Notes under the pieces: model-generated
Seen by the model: the letters and a program-made list of their open reading frames with translations, nothing else
Database searches by the model: none
What the model was told of the DNA's origin: nothing
NCBI GenBank assembly: GCA_029261795.1
Contig: JAJDAP010000110.1
Coordinates: 1 to 53,246, forward strand
Direction of reading: 5' to 3'
Source: Deltaproteobacteria bacterium
Lineage (GTDB): Bacteria > Myxococcota_A > UBA9160 > UBA6930
Length of the DNA stretch: 53,246 nt
Shown: in pieces, positions 1 to 8,122 of the stretch
Layout: each line of letters begins with the position of its first letter
How positions within the stretch are numbered: the first letter of the stretch is position 1
Position numbers and translations under genes: made by a program

Positions 1-177
1 CTTCATCCAGCAAGCTCGCGAGATAGCAGGGTCGCTCCGCGTTTCGCCGATCGCTGTACCCGCTCAGTCCGAGTCGAGCAGATTTCCGCTTGTATCTCAC
101 GCCGCGAGCGGTTGAAATAGGGGGCGAACCTCCGAGCCGCAAAGCGGATGCGGAGTTCCCAAAGGAGAATCGACCCA

Positions 178-615
178 ATGACTGCCAGGAAGAAGACCGC
201 TCGGAAACGTGTCGGCAAGAAGACGTCTGCCAGGAAGACCCAACGTCGCAAGCGCACCGGCGACACGCTCGACGATGGCTTGAGGCAGCTCGAGAAGCAG
301 CTACCGAAAAATCTCGCCGGGGGCGTCAAGGAGCTTCGGAAGAACCTCCGCGACGTCCAGAAGCAGATCGACAAGGCCCGCAAGGAACGGGAGGATCGCT
401 GGCAGAAGCTCGAGGACCAGATCCGCAAGGATGCCGTGAGCGCGTTGCGCCGGCTGGAAAAGGCCGTGGCTCCCTCCGCGAAGAAGGCTCCCAAGCCCGG
501 AAAGAAGCGCGCTGCGCCGAAGAAGGCGCGGAAGAAGGTCCGGAAGACGACCAAGAAGGCCGCTCGGAAGAAGACAGTCCGGAAGAAGCCAGCCCGCAAG
601 GGTGCACGCCGATAG
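178..615 (+). CDS. Histone H1-like lysine-rich DNA-binding protein
   Basis: The 145-residue product is extremely basic. Residues 1-28 and 105-145 are Lys/Arg/Ala-rich with repeated KK, AKK and RKK motifs, as in eukaryotic H1 tails and bacterial H1-like nucleoid proteins. The middle (about 30-95) is a charged, heptad-like stretch (LRQLEKQL, VKELRKNL, DVQKQIDKA) expected to be helical or coiled-coil. The ATG at 178 is preceded by AAAGGAG; an upstream in-frame ATG at 148 lacks a ribosome site. Probable role is non-specific DNA compaction in the nucleoid. It is monocistronic as far as visible. The name rests on composition, since these proteins are low-complexity. Confidence 0.8.
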   Translation: MTARKKTARKRVGKKTSARKTQRRKRTGDTLDDGLRQLEKQLPKNLAGGVKELRKNLRDVQKQIDKARKEREDRWQKLEDQIRKDAVSALRRLEKAVAPSAKKAPKPGKKRAAPKKARKKVRKTTKKAARKKTVRKKPARKGARR

Positions 616-1090
616 CCGGAGGACTTCGCTTCACCAGGGATCGGAGCACACACCCGGTTGGATGGACGGCGAGCGGACACACCGAGATGCCGTGTCCGCT
701 CGCTCCATCTCTGGGATGCAAAGATTCGTTCGACTAGCGTTCAGGCAGGCCCAGCTTGCCTTCTGGGGCAGGGAGCAGCGCGGCTGGTCGCATCGCCCAC
801 TTGCCACTCGGCAGCGAAGCCCGGGGACACGGCCCCAGCGAACCCGAGCAGGGCTACAGCGAGGGCAGAGAAGGTGCCGCTGTGCGGCGTCCTCTGCAGT
901 CGTTCAATCAGATCCGGCCGCAGCTTCTCAATCTGACGGCTTCGCAGTTCGCCAGACGCGAGGTCACCGGGGCCGCGCTGGTCTGACGCGCCACTCGTTG
1001 GAAGGCTGGATCCGAACGCTCTCTGGCGACGGGCCGCTTAGCCCGGCCGTTTCATCGGGAAGGTAGTGTTCGAGGGTATCGAGTAGGACC
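616..1090. other. Gene-poor interval with one start-less open frame
   Basis: No convincing gene is visible in these 475 bases. The minus strand holds an open frame at 741-1037 without ATG or GTG start whose middle reads like an exported-protein leader: basic residues, then the hydrophobic run FSALAVALLGFAGAV and a cleavage-like GFAAE. It could be a decayed 5' gene end or chance; nothing downstream supports a full gene. Confidence 0.35.
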
Positions 1091-1300
1091 CTATTGCTCG
1101 CCCAGCCGCCCTGAGCCCGAGTCCACATGCGGTGCGTCCGCCGGTCCCGGCTCGCTCTCGATCGACCAGGCGCGGTCGCTGCTGGAAGTGATGCTGCGTT
1201 CACTGTCCACGACGCCGGCGTCCCGTTCGGTTACGTAGTGACGCGCGCAGCCCGTGAGGAGCAGGAACGGGACGAGGAGGGAGACGATCATTCTGGTCAT
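1091..1300 (-). CDS. Small lipoprotein, function unknown
   Basis: A 69-residue protein with a type II signal peptide (MTRMIVSLLVPFLLLTGC, lipid-modified Cys at 18) followed by a short polar, Ser/Asp-rich tail with no recognisable domain. Its ATG overlaps the stop of the upstream lipoprotein gene by 4 bases (ATGA), so the two are translationally coupled. It is probably anchored in a membrane facing the periplasm. Function is not recognised; it may be an accessory of the larger lipoprotein next to it. Confidence 0.6.
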   Translation of the reverse strand: MTRMIVSLLVPFLLLTGCARHYVTERDAGVVDSERSITSSSDRAWSIESEPGPADAPHVDSGSGRLGEQ

Positions 1301-1968
1301 CGGTGAGCAAGCTCCAGGGCAATGTGCATCGGGTGGTCACCATCGAGGCTGCCGAGTTCGGGATAGGCATCCGCGAGTTCGATGATTGCGCGCACCATTT
1401 CTTCGAGTAGCGCCTGTGTTCCGCGGTGGAGCGCCGTGTGGTACGGCTGCGCGGTCGAGACCATCATCCCACCCTTCCAGCCCTTGACCGCGAAGCTGCG
1501 CTCCGCGCGCAGTCCTGTCTCTGTCGAGAGGCGTAGGACGACGGCCAGATCCGCTTCGAGGGAACCCGACCAGGCGCCGATGATGGGCTCGATGAAGAGT
1601 TTCATCAGGGAGCCTTCGACCTGGAGAGAGCTGCGCCGCGCTTCGTCGCCTTCCCGCAGCACCGTGAAACCCGATGCGCGCAGCTCGTCGGCGAGAAGCT
1701 GCGCGATCCAGGCGTTCGGGTTCGATTGGCACACAGCGTCTGCCGTATCCATGTTGTACCCGTTCTTCTGCATGCCGCAGCGATCGCGAATCTCCCTATC
1801 GTCGCGGAAGGGAATCGAGACGACGACGTGGCGACCCGCGCCACCCGGTACCGTGTTCTCGAGGCCGCTGGTGGGCATCGTGATCGGGATGTTCGTGAAC
1901 GCGCAACCACTCAATGGCGCGATGGCAACAAACAAGAGCGTGGCGAGCCGGAACGCGGGCCGGTGCAT
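1297..1968 (-). CDS. Lipoprotein, function unknown
   Basis: A 223-residue protein with a clear lipobox (LSGC, Cys22) after a hydrophobic leader. The mature part has alternating strands and helices (HVVVSIPFRDDR about 47-58, WIAQLLADELRASGFTVL about 88-105), reminiscent of periplasmic lipoproteins that build alpha/beta cores, but I cannot assign a family. A GAGGAA ribosome site precedes the ATG. It starts a two-gene unit with the small lipoprotein and is divergent from the lipoprotein gene at 2004, with only 35 bases between the two starts, so their promoters must overlap. Confidence 0.65.
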   Translation of the reverse strand: MHRPAFRLATLLFVAIAPLSGCAFTNIPITMPTSGLENTVPGGAGRHVVVSIPFRDDREIRDRCGMQKNGYNMDTADAVCQSNPNAWIAQLLADELRASGFTVLREGDEARRSSLQVEGSLMKLFIEPIIGAWSGSLEADLAVVLRLSTETGLRAERSFAVKGWKGGMMVSTAQPYHTALHRGTQALLEEMVRAIIELADAYPELGSLDGDHPMHIALELAHR

Positions 1969-2003
1969 GGAGTGTCTTCCTCGGGTGATGCTAGGCTTGG
2001 GCC

Positions 2004-2432
2004 ATGATGCGCTCGAAGACTGGGGCGGTCAAGCTCGAACACGGCCATCGGTGCCTAGCGATCGTGGCGGTGTGCTTGTTCCTCATGAGCTGCCGCAGCG
2101 TACCGCTCGAGCGTGTGGTTGAATCGCCCCTCCCGGCGCCCTGGGCGGAGGCTTCGACAGCGGACTGCGATGAGGCGATCTGGCGAGCCGGCCGCAAGTC
2201 CGGTTGGGAGATCGAACGCCTTGCGCCAGGTCGACTGCGCGGGACCTGGCATCACCTGAAACACCTGGCGGTCGCGACGATCGCGCACGACGGCTCCCGC
2301 ATCTCGGTCGAGTACCAGAGCAGCGAGAACCTGTTCGCGTCCGACAACGGGCAGATCCACCGCAACTACCACGTTGCGGTACGCCGACTTCTCGAGAAGA
2401 TCATCGCCGAGCCGATTTCGACGAGCCCTTGA
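2004..2432 (+). CDS. Small lipoprotein of the 'S-x-N-L ... IH-NY' type
   Basis: A 142-residue lipoprotein: hydrophobic leader with lipobox LMSC (Cys30), then a compact domain. The C-terminal pattern (GWEIERLAPGRLRG, ISVEYQSSENL, IHRNYHVAVRRLLEKI) matches a widespread family of small uncharacterised lipoproteins with a conserved IHxNYN-type helix after a beta-sheet. The biochemical role is unknown in the family as far as I know. Two ATGs stand side by side at 2004 and 2007; either could be used. It is divergent from the lipoprotein pair on the minus strand, so the three may form one envelope cluster. Confidence 0.65.
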   Translation: MMRSKTGAVKLEHGHRCLAIVAVCLFLMSCRSVPLERVVESPLPAPWAEASTADCDEAIWRAGRKSGWEIERLAPGRLRGTWHHLKHLAVATIAHDGSRISVEYQSSENLFASDNGQIHRNYHVAVRRLLEKIIAEPISTSP

Positions 2433-2979
2433 GTTCGACAGCTCTCGTTATGGGGTCGCGGTGGGGCGGCGGCTGCGAAACACGCGCCAAGTCGTTGTGC
2501 AGGCGGTTCGGTCAGTGTGCGCGTGTCGACTCCCTAGATCTGACTCCTGCTTGTCGCCCGGCGGCGAGCGGCCAGCCACCCGAGCAGCGGGATGACGGCG
2601 GCCAACTCGGGGCCGAGGCCGCAGCTCATGTTGGGAAGATTCAGCAACTCTTCGCTTGGAGACCAGGGACTCGCACACTCTGGATCCGCAGCATCGATGC
2701 GCCCGTCGAGATCGTGTCCGAGGGTGCCCCGTAGGACCTTGGCCCTCGCGCAGTCGCCCAAGGTTTGAATCCACTTGAGCGGCCTTCGCCGCGCCTATGT
2801 GGAGGGCTCGCGAAGCTGTGTCGGAGTGAATCCGGCCCCAGTTTTTCAGGAGACTCCGTTGTGTGCTCTCCCCCGTGGCTCGCAAACCTATTAGTGCTTT
2901 GAGTCCCGCTGGGCGCGTCGGTACCCGGGGGCCTGCAATGAAATGGTCACAGCGACGGCCGCCCGGATAAACTTCTCGA
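2433..2979. other. Intergenic interval holding a gene remnant
   Basis: This 547-base stretch has no intact gene. Its only coding signal is the minus-strand remnant of a surface protein listed separately at 2534-2794. Outside that I see nothing that behaves like a gene, RNA or repeat. The right end carries the leader of the membrane-protein gene at 2980. Confidence 0.5.
2534..2794 (-). pseudogene. 3' remnant of a surface protein with a CGLGPELA sorting-type tail
   Basis: The open frame (86 codons, bounded upstream by a TAG at 2797-2795, only a TTG available as start) ends in CGLGPELAAVIPLLGWLAARRR. This Cys-Gly motif, hydrophobic segment and Arg cluster is a C-terminal anchor/sorting layout known on exported proteins of deltaproteobacterial lineages. 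Before it lies DLDGRIDAADPECASPWSPSE, a degenerate copy of the DNDGDGLVDxxDPGCASP-type calcium-loop repeat. No signal peptide or N-terminal part exists upstream, where another gene begins, so this is a truncated gene. Being a real small protein is unlikely. Confidence 0.5.
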
Positions 2980-4005
2980 ATGAACGGTAGGGGAGATCTC
3001 GTCCGGCCCTGGTTCCACCTGCTCGTCGAGCGGGCGCCGATGGCGCCCGTCTGGGTAGGACTTGGGGTGGTCGCTGGGCTCGCCGTCCTTCACGGGGGCC
3101 TGCTCCTCGCCTTGTATCGAGCAGACGCGGCCATGCACTGGGCCTCCGTACCGCATCGGCTCTTTATCTTCACGACCATCACGGGCTACTCCCTCTGGGT
3201 CGGATACGTGAACTTGCGCTCCTCGCGGCGGGATTTGGAGGCGCTGCGCCCGTTGGCTCTCGATAGCGGCGAGTTCGACACCGCACTCGGGAGCTACGCG
3301 CGCTACCGCCGCTCGGGACTGGTCGCGTGTTCGCTTCTCGCTCCGGTGATGCCCCTCGCCCTGATCTGGATCCAGGGCCGCTCGGCGACCATGTCGCTCG
3401 TCGACAACGTCTGGCACATCGCCGGTATGACCCTGTTCGGCTTGGTGGTCTGGCCGACGCTCTACCTGGTCGCGGGGGCGAGCCGTCGGTTCTCGATGTG
3501 TGGGCGTCATCTGGTGCGAGTGAACGTCCTCGACCTCGATTCGCTCGCGCCATTCGCACGGGTCGCGTTGCGTAGTTCATTGGGAATCCTGGGATCGACG
3601 CCGATCGTGTTTGTGCCGATCGCTCTGGCGGGCGCGAGCCAATCCGCTTGGCTCGCAAGCCTCGCCATATTCGCGCCTGCCGTGGGGCTCGCCTTCGTGG
3701 TGCTGTTGGCACCTTCATGGGGGATCCACCGCGCGCTCCAAGATGCCAAGGCTTCGGAACTCGGGCGGGTCCGCGGAGCCATTTCGGGAGACACTGAGGC
3801 GCTCCGGGAATCGCCCCTCGCACGACACGCCGCGTCGCTTTCGATCCTCGAGCTTCTCGCGTACCGCGACCGCATCGAGTCGCTACGCGAGTGGCCCTTC
3901 GACGCGTCGGCCGTACGCCGCTTCGGGCTCTACCTGCTGATCCCGCTTGCATCGTGGGTGGGCGCGGCGCTGGTTGAACGCCTAGTGGACTTCGTCATCG
4001 AGTGA
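2980..4005 (+). CDS. Polytopic membrane protein, function unknown
   Basis: A 341-residue protein with about six to seven hydrophobic segments: near 22-45, 60-78, 115-133, 143-164, 200-220, 225-250 and 318-335. Polar loops are Arg-rich and a long soluble stretch (about 252-315) precedes the last helix. There is no signal peptide, cofactor motif or recognisable transporter signature. It is expected in the inner membrane. The ATG at 2980 follows a weak leader. It ends 46 bases from the convergent Cys-rich protein gene, with a GC-rich hairpin between them. Confidence 0.6.
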   Translation: MNGRGDLVRPWFHLLVERAPMAPVWVGLGVVAGLAVLHGGLLLALYRADAAMHWASVPHRLFIFTTITGYSLWVGYVNLRSSRRDLEALRPLALDSGEFDTALGSYARYRRSGLVACSLLAPVMPLALIWIQGRSATMSLVDNVWHIAGMTLFGLVVWPTLYLVAGASRRFSMCGRHLVRVNVLDLDSLAPFARVALRSSLGILGSTPIVFVPIALAGASQSAWLASLAIFAPAVGLAFVVLLAPSWGIHRALQDAKASELGRVRGAISGDTEALRESPLARHAASLSILELLAYRDRIESLREWPFDASAVRRFGLYLLIPLASWVGAALVERLVDFVIE

Positions 4006-4014
4006 GGCCGTATT

Positions 4015-4031
4015 CGGGACGCGAGGTCCCG
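4015..4031. terminator. Hairpin between convergent genes
   Basis: CGGGAC-GCGAG-GTCCCG forms a perfect 6-bp stem with a 5-base loop in the gap between two converging genes. No T-run follows on either strand, so it is at best a weak or factor-assisted terminator. Confidence 0.3.
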
Positions 4032-4051
4032 CGCCCGAGGCCGGCGACGGT

Positions 4052-5542
4052 TCAGTTGCAGGTAAAGAAGCTACAGCTCCCGCTACAACAATCGCTGCCC
4101 ACCAGGCAGACCCGACCGGCCGGTTGACAGCAGTCGCCGCAATCGAAGGCGCAGGTCGCGCAGGTCTCACCGGCGTTGCACGAGAAGTCGCCGCAGAAGG
4201 GGCAGACGCCACAGTCGATGCCGCAGCTCGCACAGGTCTCGCCGTTGTTGCAAGTGAGGTCACCGCAGAATTGGTTGGCCGTGCAGAACCCGAGCGAACA
4301 ATTGCCGCTCGTACAAGCCGCGTCCTTCAGGCAGACGGAGCCGTTCGACAGCGTGGCCCGGCAGATGCCCAGCGTGTCGCAGAACCCCGCGCAGTCGGCG
4401 TCGCCGTCGCATGCGTTGCCCGTGGGACAGGTGCCGCAGTCGGCTTGGCAGTTCGAGGGCCCCGTCGCGAGGCAGCTCTCTCCTGTATCGCAGGTACCGT
4501 CGCCGCAGCGCGCGCAGCGCCCATTCGGGCCGCAGCGGTTGCTCGCGCAATCCAGGTTCCGCACGCAGACATCGCGGGTCGCGATGGCGCCGCAGTCGGC
4601 GCAGGTTCCTGAGCTTTCGCCCAGGTGGATCTCGCACACGCCGTTGCCGCAGGCGGAGGTGTCGGCTTCGCAGGTGCACTGGCAGTTACGTTCCTGGCCT
4701 GAGAGGAACCCATCTGCGTCTACCGCCGCCACGGCGGCGAAGTAGGTTCCAGCAAACGCGCGACAGGGATCGACGCAGCCCGATTGGGAGGGAGGCAGCG
4801 AATCGCAGACCGCGAGCATGTGCGAGAGGAAGGCCTGGTCGCACTCGGTCTTCGATGATCCGCACGTGGCATAGCAGGCGTCGTGCAGGTCGCAGGGCAG
4901 CGGATTCTGCGGATCGCCCGACCCGAACGCGGCCGAGGGGCAAGGGTTGCCGACCGTGTTCGACGGGTTGTTGGCGTTTGGGCCGGGCGCACTGCAACCG
5001 TCAGTCGCTTGAGGATCGTCGCCGTCCGGCAGGCGCGCAGCGAAGCAGCTGCCCTCTGAGAGACCTTGGATGAGCGCGTCAGGGTCGATCGTGCCCGTCA
5101 CCACGGGCGCGTTCGGGAACACATTCATGTCCCCGTCCCGGCAGTCACCCCCAGCGGGCGATATGCCGTCGCCGTCGCCATCCGGCACGAGGCCGGAGGG
5201 GCCTGGCACGCCGGCTTGGAAGCCCGGCAGGAACAAGTTGAAGTCCGCGATGCCGACCGCCCCATCGCCACCCATATCGGTGCCAACCCCAGAGTCCGAA
5301 CCGGAAATGAAATCGGGGAGGAACACGTTGAAGTCGGCGATGGAGCACTTTTCGTCATTGTCGAAATCGCAGTCGCAAAGGTCGCCGTAGCCGTCCGCGT
5401 CGGCGTCCCCACCTCCTGCATTCGAGAGGGCGACACAGTCGTCGACCGTGTCATCGATGCCGTCGCCATCGGAATCGATGGCGAAGCTCGGCAGGGCGAG
5501 GAGTCCAGTGAGGATCAGCGCGGGCAACAGGAGCGGCTTCAT
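4052..5542 (-). CDS. Secreted calcium-loop / phospholipase A2-like / Cys-rich repeat protein
   Basis: A 496-residue exported protein with a Sec signal peptide (cleavage near Ala21). Domains in order: a thrombospondin-type-3/dockerin-like region with DSDGDGIDD, then two similar units ending IADFNVFLPDF and IADFNLFLPGF (about 22-110). Next is a phospholipase-A2-like core with CDLHDACYATC (His220-Asp221, as in the PLA2 His-Asp dyad) and paired Cys to about 265. A Cys-rich tail (about 288-496) of repeated CGDGTCDTGESC and CGDFSCNAGETC units follows. PLA2s hydrolyse the sn-2 acyl chain of phospholipids with calcium; whether this one does is inference. No C-terminal membrane anchor is seen. It stands alone on the minus strand. 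Confidence 0.75.
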   Translation of the reverse strand: MKPLLLPALILTGLLALPSFAIDSDGDGIDDTVDDCVALSNAGGGDADADGYGDLCDCDFDNDEKCSIADFNVFLPDFISGSDSGVGTDMGGDGAVGIADFNLFLPGFQAGVPGPSGLVPDGDGDGISPAGGDCRDGDMNVFPNAPVVTGTIDPDALIQGLSEGSCFAARLPDGDDPQATDGCSAPGPNANNPSNTVGNPCPSAAFGSGDPQNPLPCDLHDACYATCGSSKTECDQAFLSHMLAVCDSLPPSQSGCVDPCRAFAGTYFAAVAAVDADGFLSGQERNCQCTCEADTSACGNGVCEIHLGESSGTCADCGAIATRDVCVRNLDCASNRCGPNGRCARCGDGTCDTGESCLATGPSNCQADCGTCPTGNACDGDADCAGFCDTLGICRATLSNGSVCLKDAACTSGNCSLGFCTANQFCGDLTCNNGETCASCGIDCGVCPFCGDFSCNAGETCATCAFDCGDCCQPAGRVCLVGSDCCSGSCSFFTCN

Positions 5543-5707
5543 GCGACCAGAATAACGCAGGCCTCGAGGGAGCAGGCACCAAAGGTGGGTTCTGTCGTCG
5601 CGCCCGAGCCCGGGCCATGCACCGGTGGCCTAGCCACTCCGCCGAGCTACCCCCTTGTTAAGGTCTTCAGGCTCACTCGTGTCCGGGCTCTCCCCGGGTT
5701 TCGCCCG

Positions 5708-6580
5708 CTAGAGCCCCTCCGCTTCCAGTACCTCCGCCCAGCGCCGGCCCATCTCGATGACGTCATGGATGTGGCTGTTGTCGGGCTCGTGGAGCAGATC
5801 GTCGGAGAGTGGGCCGAGGACGATGTGGGAATGCTGGAGCGCAGCATCGATCGTCGCGTCGTGGATGGGGACCCGCTTGAGCCTGCTTCTCTGGTAGAGG
5901 GCGGGGTCGCAGGTGGGGTTGTCGAATCGACACCAGACGAGCGAGATCGGGGCCACCACCAATGGAACACCCAGGTCGGCCCAGATCCAGTCGGCCAACC
6001 CTTCCAACCCTGAGCGGTAGTCCTGATAGGCGTCCTGCGCGTTGACGGCAGGGTCCTTGTTCCAGGCGTCCGCGTCGCATTCGCCTTGATGCCAGAGAAC
6101 GGCATCAGGAGCAGACCAGCCTGAGGTGGTGACGTACGCGAGCATGTCCGCATAGGCCGAGCCATCCTGGGGTCTCCAAGCGGGCGGGTCGCCGGTGACT
6201 GGATGCGGGTAGACGAGGCACCGCCCGCCTTGCGCGCTGGCGACCAGATCGACACGCCTGCCCGTGGCGTTGGACCGATCGATGATCATGGCGGGCCAGG
6301 GACTCGACTTCGAGGCCCCCGGGAAGTGGATGGTCGGGTCGACGGCCGGTCGCCACACGTTGTCGTGCCCGTAGGAGCTGCCGAACATGGCCGAGTTCGG
6401 CGTGGTCTGGGTCGAGGCGCCAGTGGCATTGGATTGACCCGCGATCACGTAGCGGTGGGGCTGCGGTGGGGGCGTCCAGATGCAGGCCGCATGGCAGAAG
6501 ACAGCGGCCGCCAGGTAGGAAACAGCTCGGGGGGACACGCCCGGGAGTGGGCCGTAGGACTCAAAGGTGTCATCACCCAC
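5708..6580 (-). CDS. Sialate O-acetylesterase-type SGNH hydrolase, exported
   Basis: A protein of up to 290 residues with the hallmarks of the sialate-esterase/carbohydrate esterase 6 group: GQSNATG with nucleophile Ser50, the block around LWHQGECDA, and a C-terminal D-x-x-H-like DNSHIHD. These enzymes remove acetyl or related ester groups from sugars. The N-terminus is hydrophobic (SYLAAAVFCHAAC), so export, perhaps as a lipoprotein, is likely. A GTG at 6538 just before this segment may be the true start instead of the codon at 6580. It is divergent from the PLP enzyme gene at 6741. Confidence 0.7.
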   Translation of the reverse strand: MGDDTFESYGPLPGVSPRAVSYLAAAVFCHAACIWTPPPQPHRYVIAGQSNATGASTQTTPNSAMFGSSYGHDNVWRPAVDPTIHFPGASKSSPWPAMIIDRSNATGRRVDLVASAQGGRCLVYPHPVTGDPPAWRPQDGSAYADMLAYVTTSGWSAPDAVLWHQGECDADAWNKDPAVNAQDAYQDYRSGLEGLADWIWADLGVPLVVAPISLVWCRFDNPTCDPALYQRSRLKRVPIHDATIDAALQHSHIVLGPLSDDLLHEPDNSHIHDVIEMGRRWAEVLEAEGL

Positions 6581-6621
6581 ATCACGGGGCCTGGTGGGGA
6601 CCTAACGCTTACCGAGGGAAA

Positions 6622-6692
6622 ACGGTCAGCGTCTGCTCGCAGGGGTGCGAAACCTTAGAACCGTCTGTCCGCCGAGGGATGGGCAGGCCTCG
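6622..6692 (+). other. Structured leader-like region upstream of the PLP enzyme
   Basis: Three complementary pairs sit in tandem: ACGGT (6622-6626) with ACCGT (6660-6664) enclosing TCGCA (6637-6641) with TGCGA (6646-6650), then CGAGG (6673-6677) with CCTCG (6688-6692). This could fold as a stem with an internal hairpin followed by a second hairpin. I do not recognise a known riboswitch; it may be fortuitous in GC-rich DNA. Confidence 0.25.
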
Positions 6693-6740
6693 CTTCGAAC
6701 TGCCATCCTTGTGATTGTCGCGGTTTCATGGGGGTGAGCA

Positions 6741-7997
6741 GTGACCGATCCGGATCCGACGCGGGGCAAGCGCCGCGAGCGCGAGGCCCAGACCCAGGTT
6801 CTCTCCAGGGGCTTCGACCCCAGGCTGTCGGTCGGCTCGGCCCGCCCGGCCGTGTTTCGCAGCTCGACCTATGTGTTCTCCAGTCCCGAGGCTGCGGAGC
6901 GCGCTTTCGCGACTGCGCTCGGGAAGCGGACGCCGGAGCCCGGCGAAGAAGTCGAGCTGATCTATTCGCGCATCTCGCATCCGAATGCCGAGATCCTGGA
7001 GGCGCAGGTCGTTCCGCTGGAGCAGGGCGCGGCGGCGGCGGCGGCCTTCAACTCCGGAATGGCCGCGATCAGCACCTTGCTGCTCACCTACTGTCGGCCC
7101 GGCGCGGGCATCGTCCACACGGTTCCTGTCTACGGTGGCACACACCATCTGCTCTACGAGCTGCTGGTGCCCTGGGGTGTGAACCCGGTGGCGGTGCCTG
7201 CCGGCGACGGTGATGCGCTGGCGCGCGCGATCCGCGAGACCACGAACCTGAGCCTGGTGCTGATCGAGACGCCGGCCAATCCCACGCTGCGCATGACCGA
7301 TCTCCGGGCGGCCGTCAGCGCCGCCCAGGAACGTACGCCGGCGCCCATTGTTGCCGTCGACAACACGTTCCTCGGGCCGGTCTTCCAGCATCCGCTCGAG
7401 CTCGGCGTGAATGTCTGTCTCTACTCTGCCACGAAGTACCTGGCAGGTTTCAGCGATATGTTAGGTGGCATCATCACGGCTCGGGATCCGGAGCTGCTCA
7501 CGCCGGTTCGTGGGACGCGTGCATTCCTGGGAAACATCCTCCAGCCCGACGAGTGTTGGTTGCTCGACAGTCGTCTTCCCACGGTAAACCTGCGGATGAA
7601 CCGCCAGAGCAAGAATGCCCAGCGCATCGCGGAGCGGCTCGCCGGGCATCCGCGCGTCGCGCGGGTTCACTATCCCTCGCTATTCGAGGAGCCCGATCAG
7701 CAGCGGATCTTTGCCGCCCAGTGCGACTACCCGGGCGGCATCTTCTCGCTCGAACTGGTCGGTGGCAAGGCGGCGGCCTTCGACTTCCTGCGGAATCTGC
7801 GTATCACCAAGAACGCGGTGAGTCTCGGGGGGATGGAATCGCTCGCCTGTCATCCTGCGACCACCACGCACTCGGAAATGGATCCGGAGCAACTGGCCTC
7901 GGCTGGTGTCAACGATGCCCTGGTCCGGGTCTCGGTCGGCATCGAAGATTGGCGCGATCTGCTGGAAGACTACGAGCACGCCCTCGACGCGATCTAG
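6741..7997 (+). CDS. Cystathionine gamma-synthase / methionine gamma-lyase family PLP enzyme
   Basis: The 418-residue protein has the full Cys/Met-metabolism PLP-enzyme signature: IYSRISHPN (phosphate-binding Tyr75/Arg77), Tyr131, Asp207 in AVDNTF and the Schiff-base lysine Lys232 in YSATKYLAGFSDMLGG, and a C-terminal SLGGMESLACHP block. Family members perform gamma-replacement or gamma-elimination on homoserine esters, cystathionine or methionine; the exact reaction cannot be read here. The length is slightly above the usual 390-400 because of an Arg-rich N-terminus. The GTG at 6741 follows GGGGGTGAG. It neighbours a persulfide dioxygenase gene, consistent with sulfur metabolism. Confidence 0.85.
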   Translation: MTDPDPTRGKRREREAQTQVLSRGFDPRLSVGSARPAVFRSSTYVFSSPEAAERAFATALGKRTPEPGEEVELIYSRISHPNAEILEAQVVPLEQGAAAAAAFNSGMAAISTLLLTYCRPGAGIVHTVPVYGGTHHLLYELLVPWGVNPVAVPAGDGDALARAIRETTNLSLVLIETPANPTLRMTDLRAAVSAAQERTPAPIVAVDNTFLGPVFQHPLELGVNVCLYSATKYLAGFSDMLGGIITARDPELLTPVRGTRAFLGNILQPDECWLLDSRLPTVNLRMNRQSKNAQRIAERLAGHPRVARVHYPSLFEEPDQQRIFAAQCDYPGGIFSLELVGGKAAAFDFLRNLRITKNAVSLGGMESLACHPATTTHSEMDPEQLASAGVNDALVRVSVGIEDWRDLLEDYEHALDAI

Positions 7998-8122
7998 TCC
8001 GTCGCCACCGGCGAGCGGACCAGGCCGAGTCGGCACTGCGCCGAAGAGCTGAAGGTCGGCATGTTTCGGATGCTCACGACATAGAGTTCGCGCAGCCCAC
8101 GATTGCTCTCCTCGCAGCTTCG

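Noticed and set aside
2448..2885. 145-codon minus frame over the surface-protein remnant
   Set aside because: Arg/His-rich with no motif; the neighbouring frame carries the recognisable anchor tail.
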